Positions 52,100 to 62,394 of a DNA stretch of 64,000 nucleotides are shown one piece after another. Origin of the DNA: Rhodospirillales bacterium (lineage in GTDB: Bacteria > Pseudomonadota > Alphaproteobacteria > Acetobacterales > Acetobacteraceae); contig JANXSM010000129.1 of assembly GCA_025352665.1 (NCBI GenBank), positions 62,001 to 126,000 of the forward strand. The letters are read 5' to 3'. The number at the start of each line of letters is the position of its first letter. The first letter of the stretch is position 1. The notes below the pieces were generated by a model. That model made no database searches and had not been told where the DNA came from. It worked only from the letters and a program-made list of their open reading frames with translations. The translations under genes and the position numbers were made by a program.

Positions 52100-53227
52100 T
52101 TATTCGGCGGCTAGCTTGGCGGCGGCCTTCTCGGCTTCGATCGCAGCCGCCTTTTTTTCGACCAACGCAATGATATGCTCGACCATATCGGTGCCGTCCA
52201 TCGTGTGGCTGGTCTTGCCGGCGGCATACACCATGTGCCGGTTGTTGCCGCCGCCGGTGACGCCGATATCGGTCATCAGCGCCTCGCCGGGGCCATTCAC
52301 CACGCAGCCGATGATCGACAGCGTCAGCGGCGTCTCGATGTGGGCCAGGCGCGACTCAAGTTCCTGCACGGTCTCGATCACGTTGTACCCCTGGCGCGCG
52401 CAGGACGGGCAGGAAATGATCTTCACCCCGCGATGGCGGATGCCAAGCGACTTTAGGATGTCCCATCCCACCAGCACCTCCTCCTCCGGCTCGGCCGATA
52501 GGCTGACGCGCATGGTGTCGCCGATGCCAGCCCACAGCAGGTTGCCCAGGCCGATCGAGCTCTTGACCGTGCCAGCGCGCTTGCTGCCTGCCTCTGTGAT
52601 GCCGATGTGCAAAGGGTGGTCGCAAACTTCGGCAAGCTGGGTGTAGGCCGCCACAGCCATGAACACGTCTGACGCCTTCACCGATATCTTGAACTCGTGG
52701 AAGTCGTTGTCTTGCAAGATGGCCGCGTGTTCGAGGGCACTTTCGACCAGGGCCTCGGGGTTGGGCTCGCCGTATTTCTCGAGCAGATGGCGCTCCAGCG
52801 AGCCGGCGTTGACGCCGATGCGCATCGAGCAGTTGTTGTCGCGCGCCGCCTTGATGACCTCGCGCACGCGCTCCGCGCTACCGATGTTGCCTGGGTTGAT
52901 GCGCAGGCAGGCAGCGCCTGCCTTGGCCGCCTCAATGGCGCGGCGATAGTGGAAATGGATATCGGCCACGATCGGCACGTTCACCCCGGCGATGATGTGC
53001 TTCAGGGCCGCAGTACTTTCCTCATCTGGGCAGGACACGCGCACGATGTCGACGCCGGCCTTCTCGGCCCTCTTGATCTGGGCGATGGTGCCTTCGATAT
53101 CCGTGGTCAGCGTGTTGGTCATGGTCTGTACCGTGACCGGCGCGTCGCCGCCAACCGGCACGGTCCCGACATGGATCTGGCGGGACTTGCGGCGTTGGAT
53201 GTCCTGGTACGGGCGGTAGCTGCTCAT
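52100..53227 (-). CDS. ispG: 4-hydroxy-3-methylbut-2-enyl-diphosphate synthase (flavodoxin-type electron donor family)
   Basis: A 375-residue [4Fe-4S] enzyme of the MEP isoprenoid pathway. The N-terminal TIM-barrel shows [20 protein letters not shown] and [18 protein letters not shown]. The cluster cysteines lie in [20 protein letters not shown] and [21 protein letters not shown] charged Ala/Glu/Lys-rich C-terminal tail ([19 protein letters not shown]) exceeds the E. coli length slightly. Confidence 0.97.
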   Translation of the reverse strand: MSSYRPYQDIQRRKSRQIHVGTVPVGGDAPVTVQTMTNTLTTDIEGTIAQIKRAEKAGVDIVRVSCPDEESTAALKHIIAGVNVPIVADIHFHYRRAIEAAKAGAACLRINPGNIGSAERVREVIKAARDNNCSMRIGVNAGSLERHLLEKYGEPNPEALVESALEHAAILQDNDFHEFKISVKASDVFMAVAAYTQLAEVCDHPLHIGITEAGSKRAGTVKSSIGLGNLLWAGIGDTMRVSLSAEPEEEVLVGWDILKSLGIRHRGVKIISCPSCARQGYNVIETVQELESRLAHIETPLTLSIIGCVVNGPGEALMTDIGVTGGGNNRHMVYAAGKTSHTMDGTDMVEHIIALVEKKAAAIEAEKAAAKLAAE

Positions 53228-53281
53228 GATGCTGGTCTCCGGTGACGCGCCCAGGCCTCGGCCGGCGCTCGGGTGCGACGC

Positions 53282-54238
53282 TTAGGGCTGCTTCCCTGAT
53301 GGAAGCTTTGCCCCAGGCGGCGGGGGGATCGCAAGCTTGCCGTCGCGCAGCAGATCCGCGTCGAGCGGTACATCACGTCTGACGACACCGTCAGCCCCCA
53401 GCGGCGGCACCACCAGCCCGTCCACCAGCACATCGGTGCCACCGGCATTGCCCATGGTCAGCAACAGCGTCGGGCGACCCGCCACCGGGCCAGGCACCGG
53501 CCAGGTTTCGCCGGCACGCATGGTGCGGTTGAACACCACGGTGCCCTTGGGGTCGCGCACCTGCACCCAGGCCTCGGACCGGGCGCGCACCACGATGCGA
53601 CCGCCATCGGCAGCGGGCGGCTGCGGGGTGGCCGTGGCCGACAGGACTGGCACCGCCGGACGGCCAGGGCCAGGTGCGGCACCAGCCATCGTCGCCACCG
53701 GCGAGACTGGGGCCGGCGCAGGCGGTGGGGTCGGCGGTGATTCCGCGGCGGCGATCAGGCGTTCCGGCACCGCAGCGACCAGCTCCGGCGCCGGCAGGCG
53801 TTCGCCGGAAAACCGGTACCAGCCCATATACGCGACCACGATCAGCACGACGCTCACCAGGATCACCGCACCGGCGGGCACACCGCGCTCCGGCACCGGG
53901 GCCGGGAAAGACAATTCGGTCTTGCGGTTCACGTCCGCCGCTTCGGCGCGGAAGCGGCGGGCGATCTCGTCGGCATCGAGCCCCATCGCGCCGGCATAGG
54001 TGCGCACGAAACCCACGGCGTAGGCATTGCCGGGCAACTCGGCGAAACGGCCGGCCTCGATCGCTTCCAGGTAAGGCAGGCGAATGCGCAGGCTCGCCGC
54101 CACCGCCGGCAGGCTCCACCCGAGTTGCTCGCGCGCCACACGCAGGTCCGTGCCCACGCCGGGCATCAAATAGGGTTGCCCATAGCTGTCCTGGCCATAA
54201 CCGTGGTCAGTACCTGGGTTCTTGACAGGCGACATCAT
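53282..54238 (-). CDS. RodZ-like helix-turn-helix membrane protein (DUF4115)
   Basis: A 318-residue protein. The cytoplasmic HTH_25 domain is visible as GTDLRVAREQLGWSLPAVAA, LRIRLPYLEAIEAGRFAELP and GNAYAVGFVRTYAGAMGLDA. One membrane helix follows (VPAGAVILVSVVLIVVAYMG), then a Pro-rich linker and a C-terminal DUF4115 domain (IVVRARSEAWVQVRDPKGTV and RPTLLLTMGNAG). RodZ proteins tether MreB and support rod shape. It lies upstream of ispG. The start is ATGATG at 54238/54235. Confidence 0.88.
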   Translation of the reverse strand: MMSPVKNPGTDHGYGQDSYGQPYLMPGVGTDLRVAREQLGWSLPAVAASLRIRLPYLEAIEAGRFAELPGNAYAVGFVRTYAGAMGLDADEIARRFRAEAADVNRKTELSFPAPVPERGVPAGAVILVSVVLIVVAYMGWYRFSGERLPAPELVAAVPERLIAAAESPPTPPPAPAPVSPVATMAGAAPGPGRPAVPVLSATATPQPPAADGGRIVVRARSEAWVQVRDPKGTVVFNRTMRAGETWPVPGPVAGRPTLLLTMGNAGGTDVLVDGLVVPPLGADGVVRRDVPLDADLLRDGKLAIPPPPGAKLPSGKQP

Positions 54239-54413
54239 TGTCCGGCCTTCCGCCAATTTGGACCTGCGATCGTGCAGCACCGCGTGATGGCCCCCCAAAG
54301 GCGAGATACAGGCCAAAATGGAGGGAAGCCGGGCCCGTCCATCGTGTCGGTGACCGCGGCTTCTAACCCGAAGCGCCGGTCTTGCCAACTATCCGGCGCA
54401 GCCGAACAGAGGG

Positions 54414-56675
54414 CTACACCGGCAGCTCATGCTCGCGGGCCCAGGTGGCGATCGGCTCACGCAGGCTGGCGACGCCAGCTGCGGTGCGGCGGAGGCTGGT
54501 GAGGAAGGCGCGGAACCGGGGCAGGTCTAGTTCCGCCAGCAGGGCCTTGATCGGCAGAATGGCGGAGGCGGGCATGGACAGGGTGGTGATGCCCAGCGCC
54601 ACCAGCGTGATCGCCTCCAGCGGGCGCGAGGCGGCCTCGCCGCAGACCGACACCGGCACGTTCGCAGGGGCCGCCTTGACGACCAGTTCGGTCAGCAGGT
54701 CGAGCATCGGCGGCGACAGCAGGTCGTAGCGGCCGGCGAGGGCTGGGGAACTGCGGTCGGCGGCGAACAGGAACTGCAGCAAGTCGTTGGTGCCGACCGA
54801 AATGAAGTCGACCTCCTCAAGCAGCGCCGGCAGCTGCCACATCAGCGCCGGGATCTCCAGCATGGTTCCGATGTCGAGCTGCGCGGGGCCGGGGCGAACC
54901 TTGGCCGCCTCGGCCAGCAGCAGCGCGCGGGCCTGTCGGAATTCGGCGACCGTAGCCACCATCGGAAACATCACCGACAGCTTCCGTCCGCCGGCCGCCA
55001 GCAGCAGGGCGCGCAGCTGGCGCCGAAGCAGGGCGGGCCGGTCCAGCCCGATGCGCAGCGAGCGCCAGCCCATCGCGGGATTTTCCTCCTCGGGCGGCGG
55101 GCTGCCGGGCAGCAGCTTGTCGCCGCCAAGGTCGAGCGTGCGAAACACCACCGGCAGGCCGCCGGCGGCATCGAGCACCCGGGCGTAGACGGCGGTCTGT
55201 TCGGCGGTGTCGACCACCGCACCTCGCGCCAGCATGGCGATTTCGGTACGAAATAACCCGATGCCGGCCGCCCCGGTGTTCGCGAGCTGGGACAGTTCGA
55301 GGGCGAGCCCCACATTCAGCATGAGCGAAACCGGCGTGCCATCCCGCGTGCGGCAGGGCTGGTCGCGCAGCGCGGCCCAGCCGGCCTGCCGGGCGGAGCG
55401 GGTTTCCAGTGCGCGCAGATAGCCTTGCACCACCTCCTGCTCGGGGCGCAGCAGCACCTGCTCCTCCTCGCTGTCGATCACGATCTCGTCGCCGGGCTCG
55501 GCGGAGTCGACGACGCCACGGGCACCGCCGAGGGCTGGAATGCCGAGTGCCCTGGCGAGGATGGCGGCGTGGCCGCTGGGGCTGCCTTCCTCGATCACGA
55601 CGCCGAGAATACCGCGGGCGTGCCAGTCGAGCAGTTCGGCCGGGCCGAGCCGGCGCGCCAAAAGGATCGCGCCCACCGGAACCGGGCTGCTGTCGGCACC
55701 GCCGTCGAGATGGGCGAGGAGGCGGCCGGCCATATCCTCGAGATCGGCCAGCCGCTCGCGCAGATAGGGGTCGGCGATGCGGCGCATGCGGTCGCGCAGG
55801 TCGCTGGCGACGCGGGCCACCGCCGCTTCCGCCGAAAGACCGCTGGCGATCGCCTCGACCACCCGGCGCAGCCAGCCGGTGTCGGCGGCGACCAGACGGT
55901 AGGCTTCCAGGATTTCTCGCGATTCGCCGGCATCCTGCACCCGCCGCTCGGGGGGACCGGGCATATGGTCGCGGATCAGCCGGTCCAGCCCGCGTTGCAT
56001 CTGCTGCCAGGCGGCCTCCAGGCGCACCCGCTCGCCCACGGGATCGTCGACGATGACGCGCTGTGGGGCGGCGCGGCCGAGATGCAGCACGACTGGCCCG
56101 ACCGCCAGCCCCGGCGCCAAGGTCGCGGCGTCGAACCGGCGCGGCAGGGCGGCGTCGAACCCGGTCTGCTGCGTCTGTGCCACGCCGGATGCGGTGAGCA
56201 ACTCGGCCAGCAGCATAGCGACGGTTTCCACCACCTCCACCTCGTCGCCGTCATAGCGCCGCGGCGCTCGGTTCTGCACGACGAGCACGCCCAGGGTGCG
56301 GCCGGCACGGCGAACCGGGACTGCGAGCATCGAGGCATACAAATCCTCGCCGGTTTCCGGGCGATAGGCGAAGGCAGGGTGGTTCTGTGCGTCAGGCAGG
56401 TTCTGGGTGAGGCCGGTCGCCGCGGCCAGGCCCACGATGCCTTCCCCGACCCGTAGTCGGGTGTGGCCGACCGCCTCCGCCCGCAGGCCCTCGGTGGCCG
56501 TCAGCTCCAGAATATCGCCGGAATGGGCGACGTAGAGCGAGCAGACCTCGCTGACCAGTTCGGCCGCGACCAGCCGCATCACGGCGGGCAGCTCGGCCTT
56601 GGTGCCCCCCGCGCCGGTCCCGGAACGGGCCATGAGATCGCGCAGTCGGGCGAGCAGGCGGCGGGGCGTGGACAT
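54414..56675 (-). CDS. ptsP: Phosphoenolpyruvate-protein phosphotransferase PtsP (EI-Ntr)
   Basis: A 753-residue enzyme. An N-terminal GAF domain (about 20-160) is joined to Enzyme I. The phosphorylated His lies in VIEEGSPSGHAAILARALG, and the PEP domain has GIGLFRTEIAML, FISVGTNDLLQFLFAADRSS and catalytic Cys in VPVSVCGEAASRP. It starts the nitrogen-related phosphorelay, passing phosphate to NPr and EIIA-Ntr, which are not in the window. It lies 14 bases downstream of the nitronate monooxygenase-like gene. Confidence 0.95.
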   Translation of the reverse strand: MSTPRRLLARLRDLMARSGTGAGGTKAELPAVMRLVAAELVSEVCSLYVAHSGDILELTATEGLRAEAVGHTRLRVGEGIVGLAAATGLTQNLPDAQNHPAFAYRPETGEDLYASMLAVPVRRAGRTLGVLVVQNRAPRRYDGDEVEVVETVAMLLAELLTASGVAQTQQTGFDAALPRRFDAATLAPGLAVGPVVLHLGRAAPQRVIVDDPVGERVRLEAAWQQMQRGLDRLIRDHMPGPPERRVQDAGESREILEAYRLVAADTGWLRRVVEAIASGLSAEAAVARVASDLRDRMRRIADPYLRERLADLEDMAGRLLAHLDGGADSSPVPVGAILLARRLGPAELLDWHARGILGVVIEEGSPSGHAAILARALGIPALGGARGVVDSAEPGDEIVIDSEEEQVLLRPEQEVVQGYLRALETRSARQAGWAALRDQPCRTRDGTPVSLMLNVGLALELSQLANTGAAGIGLFRTEIAMLARGAVVDTAEQTAVYARVLDAAGGLPVVFRTLDLGGDKLLPGSPPPEEENPAMGWRSLRIGLDRPALLRRQLRALLLAAGGRKLSVMFPMVATVAEFRQARALLLAEAAKVRPGPAQLDIGTMLEIPALMWQLPALLEEVDFISVGTNDLLQFLFAADRSSPALAGRYDLLSPPMLDLLTELVVKAAPANVPVSVCGEAASRPLEAITLVALGITTLSMPASAILPIKALLAELDLPRFRAFLTSLRRTAAGVASLREPIATWAREHELPV

Positions 56676-56689
56676 GCGCCCAGCCGGTC

Positions 56690-57790
56690 TTAGGCTGGAA
56701 AGGCGAAACGGTGCGACCGCGCCCGCAGCGCCGCGGTCGCCTGGCTCACCAGCTCGGCAATGATCTCGGCGGTCGGCTGCACGCTGGTGACCATGCCAAC
56801 GGACTGGCCGGCCATCACGGAGCCGGTCTGCACATCACCATCGATCACCGCGCGGCGCAGGGCACCGGCCCAGAAATGCTCGATCGACAGCTGCGCCGCC
56901 TCTCGCGAGAGCTCGCCCGACTGAAACCGCGCTATGGTCTCCGCCTGGTGGACCATGAACCGCTGGGTGCCCTCGTTCACCAGGCCGCGCACGGGGATGA
57001 CCGGAAATCCGTCGTCGAGCTGGCGCGTCGGCAGCGCGTCGCGGGCGTTGGCGCGAACGAAGGCACGCTTGAAGTTTGCATGGGCGATGCTTTCCGCGGA
57101 GGCGGCGAAGCGGGTGCCGAGCTGGGCGCCGGCGGCCCCCATTTCGAGATAGGACAGGATCGCCTCGCCACGGCCGAGGCCGCCGGCAACGAACACCGGG
57201 ATCTCGCGCAGATGCGGCAGGATCTCCTGCGCCAGCACGGTCAGCGACACCGGTCCGATATGGCCGCCGGCCTCGGACCCTTCGATGATCAGCGCGTCCG
57301 CCCCGGTGCGCATCAGGCGCCTGGCCAGCACAAGCGCCGGCGAGAAGCAGATCAGCCGGGCGCCGCCGTCCTTGACCGCGCGAACGGCCGCCCCCGGCGG
57401 GATGCCGCCGGCGAGCACGATGTGGCTGACACCGTGCGTATGACACACGGCGATCAGCGCCTCGAGCTGCGGATGCATGGTGATGAGATTGACACCGAAC
57501 GGGCGGTCGGTCCGCGCCCGTGTGGCCGAGATTTCTGCGTCGAGCAGGGCGGGTGTCATCGAGCCGCCCGCGATCACGCCAAAACCGCCGGCGTTGGAAA
57601 TCGCCGAGACCAGGCGGCACTCGCTGACCCAGCTCATGGCGCCGCCCATGATGGCGATTTCACAGCCCAGAAATGCCGTGCCGCGCGCCCACAGCCGGTT
57701 CAGCGTCTGCAGCTCGGCAGAAACCCGTGCGGGCGCCGGCCGGGCTTGTGCGGGTGCCGCGTCGAGGGGAATGAGATCAGGCGGCATCAA
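56690..57790 (-). CDS. Nitronate monooxygenase-like FMN protein
   Basis: A 366-residue TIM-barrel flavoprotein of the 2-nitropropane dioxygenase family. Visible pieces are IMGGAMSWVSECRLVSAISN and GGFGVIAGGSM, the substrate-side GSEAGGHIGPVSLTVLAQEI, and the phosphate-binding VFVAGGLGRGEAILSYLEMG with GAQLGTRFAASAES. Members oxidise nitronates or serve as enoyl reductases, so the substrate is uncertain. The start (ATGATG at 57790/57787) overlaps the lysC stop by about 14 bases. Confidence 0.88.
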   Translation of the reverse strand: MMPPDLIPLDAAPAQARPAPARVSAELQTLNRLWARGTAFLGCEIAIMGGAMSWVSECRLVSAISNAGGFGVIAGGSMTPALLDAEISATRARTDRPFGVNLITMHPQLEALIAVCHTHGVSHIVLAGGIPPGAAVRAVKDGGARLICFSPALVLARRLMRTGADALIIEGSEAGGHIGPVSLTVLAQEILPHLREIPVFVAGGLGRGEAILSYLEMGAAGAQLGTRFAASAESIAHANFKRAFVRANARDALPTRQLDDGFPVIPVRGLVNEGTQRFMVHQAETIARFQSGELSREAAQLSIEHFWAGALRRAVIDGDVQTGSVMAGQSVGMVTSVQPTAEIIAELVSQATAALRARSHRFAFPA

Positions 57791-59009
57791 GACCGTAGGC
57801 CGTGTGCAACGCGCGCACCGCCAGTTCCGTGTAATCCGCGGCGATCAGCACGCTGACCTTGATCTCGCTGGTCGAGATGACCTGGATGTTGATCGATTTC
57901 TCCGCAAGCGTGCGGAACATGGTGGAGGCAACGCCTGCGTGGCTGCGCATTCCGACGCCGACCACCGAGATCTTGGCGACATCGGGATCGGCCAGGATCT
58001 CGGCGAAGCCGATGCTGGGTTTGTTCGCCTCAAGCGTCGCCCGCGCCCGCGGAAGATCGGCGCGGCCGAGGGTGAAGGTCATGTCGGTGGTGCCGTCGGC
58101 CGAGATGTTCTGCACGATCATGTCGACGTTTATGCCCGCCTCGGACAGCGGGCCGAACACGGCCGCCGCGATCCCCGGCCGATCCGGCACGCGCTTGACG
58201 GTCACCTTCGCCTCGTCCCGCGAATAGGCGATGCCCGCCACGACTTCCTTTTCCACGATCTCGTCCTCGTCCACCACCAGACTGCCAGGCAGATCGCCGC
58301 CATCGGCGTCTGCGAAACTTGACAGCACCTGAACCCGCACGCGTTCCTTCATTGCGAGCTCGACGCTGCGCGTTTGCAACACCTTCGCCCCCACCGACGC
58401 CAACTCCAGCATCTCCTCATAGGCGATGCGGTGCAACTTTCGCGCCCGCGGCACCATACGCGGGTCGGTCGTGTATATACCGTCCACGTCTGTATAGATA
58501 TCGCAACGATCCGCCTTCAACGCTGCCGCGAGCGCCACGGCCGAGGTGTCGGAGCCGCCGCGGCCGAGCGTTGTGACCCGCGCATCCGGACCCAGCCCCT
58601 GGAAGCCGGCCACGACGGGCACCTGGCCCTGTCGCATGCGCGCGATCAGCAGCTCGCCGTCGATGGCGTCGATGCGCGCTTTGCCATGGGCGGCGTCGGT
58701 GCGCAGCGGGATCTGCCAGCCCTGCCAGGACCGTGCGTCCACCCCCGCCTCCTGCAATGCGATGGCCACCAGGCCTGCGGTCACCTGCTCGCCGGTGGCC
58801 ACCACCGCGTCATATTCTCGGGCATCATGCAGGGGGGAGAGCGCCTGGCACCAGGCGACCAGCTGGTTGGTGGTGCCTGCCATGGCGGAGACGACGACCG
58901 CGACCTCATGCCCCGCCGCCACCTCCCGCGCCACGCGTCGTGCGACGTTGCGGATACGGTCGAGATCGGCCAGCGAGGTGCCGCCGAATTTCATGACGAT
59001 GCGGGACAT
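57777..59009 (-). CDS. lysC: Aspartate kinase
   Basis: A 410-residue kinase for the first step of the aspartate amino-acid family. It has the N-terminal VMKFGGTSLADLDRIRNVAR, the catalytic GRGGSDTSAVALAAALKADR and two C-terminal ACT domains (DMIVQNISADGTTDMTFTL and KSINIQVISTSEIKVSVLI) for feedback control by lysine and threonine. The ATG at 59009 is fixed by the conserved MSRIVMKFGG. The frame extends upstream to 59246 without homology. Confidence 0.96.
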   Translation of the reverse strand: MSRIVMKFGGTSLADLDRIRNVARRVAREVAAGHEVAVVVSAMAGTTNQLVAWCQALSPLHDAREYDAVVATGEQVTAGLVAIALQEAGVDARSWQGWQIPLRTDAAHGKARIDAIDGELLIARMRQGQVPVVAGFQGLGPDARVTTLGRGGSDTSAVALAAALKADRCDIYTDVDGIYTTDPRMVPRARKLHRIAYEEMLELASVGAKVLQTRSVELAMKERVRVQVLSSFADADGGDLPGSLVVDEDEIVEKEVVAGIAYSRDEAKVTVKRVPDRPGIAAAVFGPLSEAGINVDMIVQNISADGTTDMTFTLGRADLPRARATLEANKPSIGFAEILADPDVAKISVVGVGMRSHAGVASTMFRTLAEKSINIQVISTSEIKVSVLIAADYTELAVRALHTAYGLDAA

Positions 59010-59246
59010 GGGCCAAACCTTTGGGGTCACCTTGTGGAACCGGTGGCCTGCCGTAATTGAATGGGCAGGCGGAGCCGGCCTGCCGTGCGGCTGGCTGCAT
59101 ACCGGCGGCACCGACGGATCGCAAGAGCCCGGCGCATGACGGTCGCGCAACCAGGTCCGTTCACGTCCTTGCGTTTTGGTGAACGTTCGCGGCGTGTTAT
59201 GATGTAGGACAATTACACATCGCCGCCACCGAGGGAGCCCCTGCAA

Positions 59247-59783
59247 ATGTTGTCTTTGCTGACTCGCCGCAATATCACCGTCGCAGCCGGCGCCCTGTTG
59301 CTGACCCGGATCGGCATTGCCGCCGCAGCTCCTGCGCCCGTCCCTGCCCTTTCAAAACCCACGGAACGGCCGATCCTGTCCATCTCGGGCAAGATCCGCG
59401 TGTTTAATGACGGCGAGACCGCGAAGTTCGACCGTCCCATGCTCGAAGCGCTCGGCATGACCGGTTTTGATACGACAACCCCTTGGTACGACAAGGCGCA
59501 GCATTTTGACGGTCCCTTGATGACCGCGGTGTTCGGCGCGGTGGACGCCTATGGCGACAGCGTCGTGGCGACCGCGCTCAACGATTATTCCACGACCATC
59601 CCGTTTGCCGACCTCGCCCAGTTTAAGCCCATCCTCGCGCTGAAGCGTGACGGCAGCTATCTGCCGGTGCGCGACAAGGGGCCGCTGTTCGTCGTCTATC
59701 CCTACGACAGCGACCCCGAACTGAAGCAGCAAAAATACTATGGCCGGTCCGCCTGGCAGGTTGCCAGCTTCACCGTAAAATAG
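59247..59783 (+). CDS. Tat-exported molybdopterin-dependent oxidoreductase-like protein
   Basis: A 178-residue protein. The signal TRRNITVAAGALLLTRIGIA carries a twin-arginine pair, suggesting Tat export. The mature part resembles the small oxidoreductase molybdopterin-binding fold: PMLEALGMTGFDTTTPWYDK, SVVATALNDYSTTIPFADLA, SYLPVRDKGPLFVVYPYDSD and YYGRSAWQVASF. It is much shorter than sulfite oxidases. Whether it binds the cofactor is unclear, and the role is unknown. It is divergent from lysC and 125 bases before the proposed start of a hybrid kinase. Confidence 0.82.
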   Translation: MLSLLTRRNITVAAGALLLTRIGIAAAAPAPVPALSKPTERPILSISGKIRVFNDGETAKFDRPMLEALGMTGFDTTTPWYDKAQHFDGPLMTAVFGAVDAYGDSVVATALNDYSTTIPFADLAQFKPILALKRDGSYLPVRDKGPLFVVYPYDSDPELKQQKYYGRSAWQVASFTVK

Positions 59784-59907
59784 CCTGCACTGACCGATCC
59801 TCGGTTTGAGGCGGCTACTTGGTTCATGGAAAATGACTCTGTGGCGGTTTTCTGAGCGGGCCTTCAGGTGGCAACCAAGGCCTGACCGCGCCGACCGAGA
59901 AAAGGGA

Positions 59908-62316
59908 ATGCGTGATCCGGGGATGCTCGACGCCATACGCACACAGGCGCGCTCAAGACCAGGTGCAGCCCAACCGGTGGGCATGATCCCGCCGGTGGCA
60001 GCCGTGCGCGGGTGGCGGCGTCCGCGGCTGTTCACTGTACTTTTGGCGCTGATCAGCGTCGCGGTGCTGGGGGCCAGCATATATACCTCGCTGCTGATCC
60101 GCGAACGACAAAAGGCCCTGAGCCAGGTGTCGCGTTACAACTTAACATGGGTGACCAGTCAGGCTGCGCTCGAACTGGCCCGGTTGGAGGCCACGATCGG
60201 CGAATACGCCCTGGCAGGGCCGATGGGTGATCCCGGCCACGTGCAGGTCCGCTTCGACATCATGGCCAACCGGGTGCAGGTGCTTGACCACGGTGAGCCG
60301 GGCGACCTGATCCACGCCAGCGCCGAGTTGCAGGCGATCTATGACCAGGTGCGCGACGCCATGGGCCGCGCCGACAAGCTGATGGACCACATCGACCAGC
60401 CCGGCGTGCCGGCCCAGCTGATCGCGCTGATCAGCCCGCTCAACGTGCCGCTCTCCAAGCTCGCCGGCGCCGCGCATGACGATGGCGGCGATATGGTGGC
60501 GCAGGATCTCAAGCAGCTCAGCACGCTGCACTGGGCCTTCTCCGGCCTGCTGATCGCGCTCATTCTGTGTTCGATCGGCCTGATCGTGGTGCTCAGCCTG
60601 CACAATCGCCTGCTGCAGCACGCCTACGCCGAAGTGGGTGCATTGGTCACCAATCTCCGCCGCACCGGCAGCGAGCTCGAACTGGCGCATGAAGGCACCA
60701 AGCATGCCGTGGAGGAGACAAGACTACAGAACAGTCGGTTCGACGCAGCGCTTAACAATATGTCACAGGCGCTGTGCATGGTAGGGGCGGACGACCGTTT
60801 GATCATGTGCAATCGACCGTTCCGCGACCTGTTCGGCAAACCGGCAGCACAGGCGCTCAATGGAACCTTTGCATGGCAGCTGTTTCGTGACGTCAGCCGC
60901 GTTGCCGGGCCAGATGCCGAGCTGATCGAACGCATGTGGCACGAGCAGCAGCCGCTGATAACCGGCCAGCGAGCCGGTGCCTTCGTCGTCGAGGGTGAGC
61001 CGCTTGCGGCTGGAGCGCGAGAGACCGTGGTGGGACGCGCGCTCGCGGTATCTCATCAGCCGATGCCCGATGGTGGCTGGCTGGCCACCTACGAAGACAT
61101 CACCAGCAACAGGCTGGCCGAGCGCCAACTTGCTCAGTCACAGAAGATGGAGGCTATCGGCAATCTCACCGGTGGCATGGCGCATGACTTCAATAATTTG
61201 CTCGCCGTGATAAGCCTCAACATGGAGTTCTTGCTGGCGCAAAGTAACGTCGACCCGAGGTTCCAGGAGCCAGCCACCCGGGCACTGCAAGCCTCGTTGC
61301 GCGGCGCCAATCTGATTACCCAACTGCTGGCCTTCGCCCGCCGACAGCCGCTCGCGCCGCAGCGCATCAGCGTCAATCCATGGATCGGATCGATCGCCTC
61401 GCTGCTGGAACGCACGCTGGGCGACAGCATCGAGATACGCTTGGCACTGGGCACCACCATCTGGCCGGTGAACGCGGACGCGACGCGGCTGGAGACAGCG
61501 ATCGCCAACCTCGCCACCAATGCGCGAGACGCCATGCCGACTGGTGGCCGCCTGACGATCACCACGTCCAACCGCATGATCGAGGCGGAACCTGAATTGG
61601 GTCGCGACGGAATATCGCGCGAGGGGGTCGGCCGCGAGGGGCGCAGCAGGATCGGCGCCGAGGAGCAGAAGCCCGGCGACTATGTCGTGATCGAAGTGTC
61701 CGACACCGGCATAGGCATCGCATCTGACATCATGAACCGGATCTTCGAGCCCTTCTTTACCACCAAGCCAGAAGGCCGCGGCACCGGACTGGGGCTCAGC
61801 ATGGTGTTCGGCTTCATCCGCCAATCCGGCGGCCATATCACGGTGGACAGCGCGCCCAACTGCGGAACTACCTTCCGCTTGCATCTGCCGCGCGCCGAGG
61901 GTGCCACGGTGGAGGAGGTTGCAACACCGCAACCGACCGAAATGCTCGGCGGCACCGAAACAATCCTGCTGGTCGAGGACAACGAGCCAGTGCGAACCAT
62001 CACGACCGAGTTGCTCACGCTTCTCGGCTACCAGGTGATCGCAGTCGAGCATCCGCAGGCGGCCTTGGTCTGCCTCAACGAAGGCACGCGGGTCGATCTG
62101 TTGTTCAGCGATGTCGTGATGCCCGGCGGCATGGACGGTTTCAGTCTGGTCGAAACCGCCACCGCACTCCGCCCCGGGCTGAAGGCGCTGGTCGCTTCCG
62201 GCTATGCCGAGACAGCGGCCACCCCAGGCACCAAGGCGGCCAGCGTGCGCATGCTTGCCAAGCCATTCCGCCAGAGCGAACTGGCACGGGTGGTGCGCGA
62301 GGTTCTGGATCGCTGA
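59908..62316 (+). CDS. Hybrid sensor histidine kinase with PAS and receiver domains
   Basis: An approximately 802-residue protein. Two membrane helices (LFTVLLALISVAVLGASIYT and AFSGLLIALILCSIGLIVVL) bracket a helical periplasmic sensor of about 150 residues. A PAS domain follows (LNNMSQALCMVGADDRLIMC), then HisKA with QKMEAIGNLTGGMAHDFNNL, HATPase (N-box NLATNARDAMP, VSDTGIGI, GRGTGLGLSMVFGF) and a C-terminal receiver (LLVEDNEPVR, Asp in LLFSDVVMPGGMDG, Lys in MLAKPF). Several in-frame starts exist (TTG 59806, ATG 59833, 59908, 59923) and the choice is uncertain. No partner regulator is adjacent. Confidence 0.9.
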   Translation: MRDPGMLDAIRTQARSRPGAAQPVGMIPPVAAVRGWRRPRLFTVLLALISVAVLGASIYTSLLIRERQKALSQVSRYNLTWVTSQAALELARLEATIGEYALAGPMGDPGHVQVRFDIMANRVQVLDHGEPGDLIHASAELQAIYDQVRDAMGRADKLMDHIDQPGVPAQLIALISPLNVPLSKLAGAAHDDGGDMVAQDLKQLSTLHWAFSGLLIALILCSIGLIVVLSLHNRLLQHAYAEVGALVTNLRRTGSELELAHEGTKHAVEETRLQNSRFDAALNNMSQALCMVGADDRLIMCNRPFRDLFGKPAAQALNGTFAWQLFRDVSRVAGPDAELIERMWHEQQPLITGQRAGAFVVEGEPLAAGARETVVGRALAVSHQPMPDGGWLATYEDITSNRLAERQLAQSQKMEAIGNLTGGMAHDFNNLLAVISLNMEFLLAQSNVDPRFQEPATRALQASLRGANLITQLLAFARRQPLAPQRISVNPWIGSIASLLERTLGDSIEIRLALGTTIWPVNADATRLETAIANLATNARDAMPTGGRLTITTSNRMIEAEPELGRDGISREGVGREGRSRIGAEEQKPGDYVVIEVSDTGIGIASDIMNRIFEPFFTTKPEGRGTGLGLSMVFGFIRQSGGHITVDSAPNCGTTFRLHLPRAEGATVEEVATPQPTEMLGGTETILLVEDNEPVRTITTELLTLLGYQVIAVEHPQAALVCLNEGTRVDLLFSDVVMPGGMDGFSLVETATALRPGLKALVASGYAETAATPGTKAASVRMLAKPFRQSELARVVREVLDR

Positions 62317-62394
62317 GGGTGCGCGCCGCTCCCGGCAAGCATGCAGCACCCCACATACTGCAGCGAGAGAACAAGATAGAGGAGGCAGATCGGA